Source: Azoarcus sp. DN11
GTDB lineage: Bacteria; Pseudomonadota; Gammaproteobacteria; Burkholderiales; Rhodocyclaceae
Direction of reading: 5' to 3'
Length of the DNA: 64,000 nucleotides
NCBI RefSeq assembly: GCF_003628555.1
Contig: NZ_CP021731.1
Location: forward strand, 4,836,001-4,900,000
In this document: in pieces, positions 62,846-64,000 of the stretch
How the letters are laid out: each line of letters opens with the position of its first letter
Position numbering within the stretch: the stretch's first letter is position 1
Made by a program: the position numbers and the translations under genes
The notes under the pieces: model-generated
What the model was told of the DNA's origin: nothing
The model's input: only the letters and a program-made list of their open reading frames with translations
Database searches by the model: none

Positions 62846-64000
62846 GTGCTCGTCGCCGCCAACATCACCATGCAGTTCGGGGCCAAGCCCCTGTTCGAGA
62901 ATGTCTCCGTCAAGTTCGGCGAGGGCAACCGCTACGGCCTGATCGGCGCGAACGGCGCGGGCAAGTCGACCTTCATGAAGATCCTGTGCGGCGCGCTCGA
63001 ACAGTCCGCCGGCAACGTCTCGAAGGACCCGCACGAGCGCATGGCCTACCTGCGCCAGGACCAGTTCGGCTACGAGGACATGCGCGTGCTCGACGTCGTG
63101 CTGATGGGCCACCAGGAGATGTGGGCCTGCATGGCGGAGAAGGACGCGATCTACGCGAACCCCGAGGCGACCGAGGAAGACTACATGCACGCGGCCGAGC
63201 TCGAAGGCAAGTTCGCCGAGTACGACGGCTACACGGCCGAAGCGCGCGCGGGCGAGCTGCTGCTGGGCGTGGGCATCGGCACGGAACTGCACAACGGCCC
63301 GATGAAGAACGTCGCGCCGGGCTGGAAGCTGCGCGTGCTGCTGTGCCAGGCCCTGTTCGCCAACCCGGACATCCTGCTGCTCGACGAGCCGACCAACAAC
63401 CTCGACATCAACACCATCCGCTGGCTCGAGGACGTGCTCAACGAGCGCAACTCGACGATGGTGATCATCTCGCACGACCGCCACTTCCTGAACCAGGTGT
63501 GCACGCACATGGCGGACCTCGACTACGGCACGATCACCGTGTACGCCGGCAACTACGACGACTACATGGAAGCGGCGACCCTCGCGCGCGAACGCCAGCA
63601 GGCCGCCAACGCCCGCGCGAAGGAAAAGATCCAGGACCTGCAGGAATTCGTGCGCCGCTTCTCGGCCAACAAGTCGAAGGCCAAGCAGGCCACCAGCCGC
63701 CTGAAGCTCATCGACAAGTTGAAGCCCGAGGACGTCAAGCCCTCGAGCCGCCAGTACCCGTGGATCCGCTTCGACTACGACGACAAGGACAAGCTGCACC
63801 GCCTCGCGTGCGAAGTCGAAAACCTCTCCTTCGCTTACGAAGGCATGGAGAAGCCGCTCATCAACAAGTTCTCGATCGCCATCGAGGCGGGCGAGAAGGT
63901 CGCGATCATCGGCGAGAACGGCGTCGGCAAGACCACGCTGCTGAAGCTGCTGGTCGGCGACCTGCAGCCGCAGAAGGGCCACGTGAAGTGGGCCGAGAAG
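62846..64000 (+). CDS. ABC-F ATPase, YbiT type (3' truncated by window)
   Basis: Open from the GTG at 62846 to the window end (385 codons). First ABC domain: '[20 protein letters not shown]' (Walker A), '[30 protein letters not shown]' (signature and Walker B), '[16 protein letters not shown]' switch; then the linker with many charged residues and the start of the second domain '[19 protein letters not shown]'. ABC-F proteins act on the ribosome to rescue stalled translation. '[16 protein letters not shown]' and the '[16 protein letters not shown]' linker match YbiT. Confidence 0.92.
   Translation, partial: MLVAANITMQFGAKPLFENVSVKFGEGNRYGLIGANGAGKSTFMKILCGALEQSAGNVSKDPHERMAYLRQDQFGYEDMRVLDVVLMGHQEMWACMAEKDAIYANPEATEEDYMHAAELEGKFAEYDGYTAEARAGELLLGVGIGTELHNGPMKNVAPGWKLRVLLCQALFANPDILLLDEPTNNLDINTIRWLEDVLNERNSTMVIISHDRHFLNQVCTHMADLDYGTITVYAGNYDDYMEAATLARERQQAANARAKEKIQDLQEFVRRFSANKSKAKQATSRLKLIDKLKPEDVKPSSRQYPWIRFDYDDKDKLHRLACEVENLSFAYEGMEKPLINKFSIAIEAGEKVAIIGENGVGKTTLLKLLVGDLQPQKGHVKWAEK

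Overview
The window comes from a high-GC betaproteobacterium of the Aromatoleum/Azoarcus/Thauera type (Rhodocyclales). The main reason is that it carries both an aerobic benzoyl-CoA epoxidation (box) pathway with its BoxR-type regulator and a four-gene ATP-dependent benzoyl-CoA-reductase-like operon of the Azoarcus (BzdNOPQ) type. That assignment rests on gene content and protein motifs read by eye; no database search was possible.

Layout. (1) 1-6.2 kb: the 3' end of an Ig/cadherin-like repeat surface protein with a clear terminator, then a MarR regulator with a tripartite efflux operon (outer-membrane factor, EmrA-like, EmrB-like). (2) 6.2-11.3 kb: a small secreted protein, a NarL-type two-component pair, a MazEF pair and a DUF1778/GNAT toxin-antitoxin pair, each pair with a visible palindromic operator, then rearranged debris of an IS1182-like transposase. 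(3) 11.5-16.0 kb: a visibly more AT-rich island of four exported proteins, one a CsgG-domain lipoprotein and one FlgT/CsgG-like, which I cannot assign to a described system. (4) 16.3-17.9 kb: a DUF4124 protein, a NERD/zinc-ribbon protein and a 32-codon stump of a phospholipase-D-like gene.

(5) 18.2-36.3 kb, all on the minus strand except one LysR gene: a TetR regulator, two crotonase-fold enzymes, two SDR dehydrogenases (one BadH-like), an aryl-CoA ligase, a TRAP transporter, an acyl-CoA dehydrogenase, a D-serine dehydratase with divergent LysR, and a BzdNOPQ-like reductase. A repeated 18-bp operator (about TGAATGA-N4-TCACTCA) lies in front of these transcription units, and the reductase promoter also carries a perfect FNR box (TTGAT-N4-ATCAA). 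I read this as a second aromatic-acid pathway, oxygen- and inducer-controlled, probably for a substituted benzoate.

(6) 36.4-60.6 kb: the aerobic benzoate locus. On the minus strand lie boxD, a DUF4863 protein, benzoate-CoA ligase, a five-gene Liv-type ABC transporter, an alpha/beta hydrolase, a thioesterase, a crotonase, rubredoxin and a 3-hydroxyacyl-CoA dehydrogenase. Divergently lie boxR, boxC, boxB, boxA and a beta-ketoadipyl-CoA-type thiolase. Together they take up benzoate, activate it to benzoyl-CoA, epoxidise it (BoxAB), cleave the ring (BoxC), oxidise the semialdehyde (BoxD) and finish by beta-oxidation to acetyl-CoA and succinyl-CoA. Seven TGCA boxes lie in the boxD/boxR intergenic region. 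A chemoreceptor-like protein, a hemerythrin, a DCC-family protein, a FIST protein and a lipase-like hydrolase follow. (7) 60.6-64 kb: a phasin with a good promoter, a U32 peptidase (TrhP/YegQ-like) and the 5' part of an ABC-F ATPase cut by the window end.

Dispersed repeats of three kinds sit between genes, mostly inside the catabolic regions. No rRNA, tRNA, CRISPR array or complete insertion sequence was seen.
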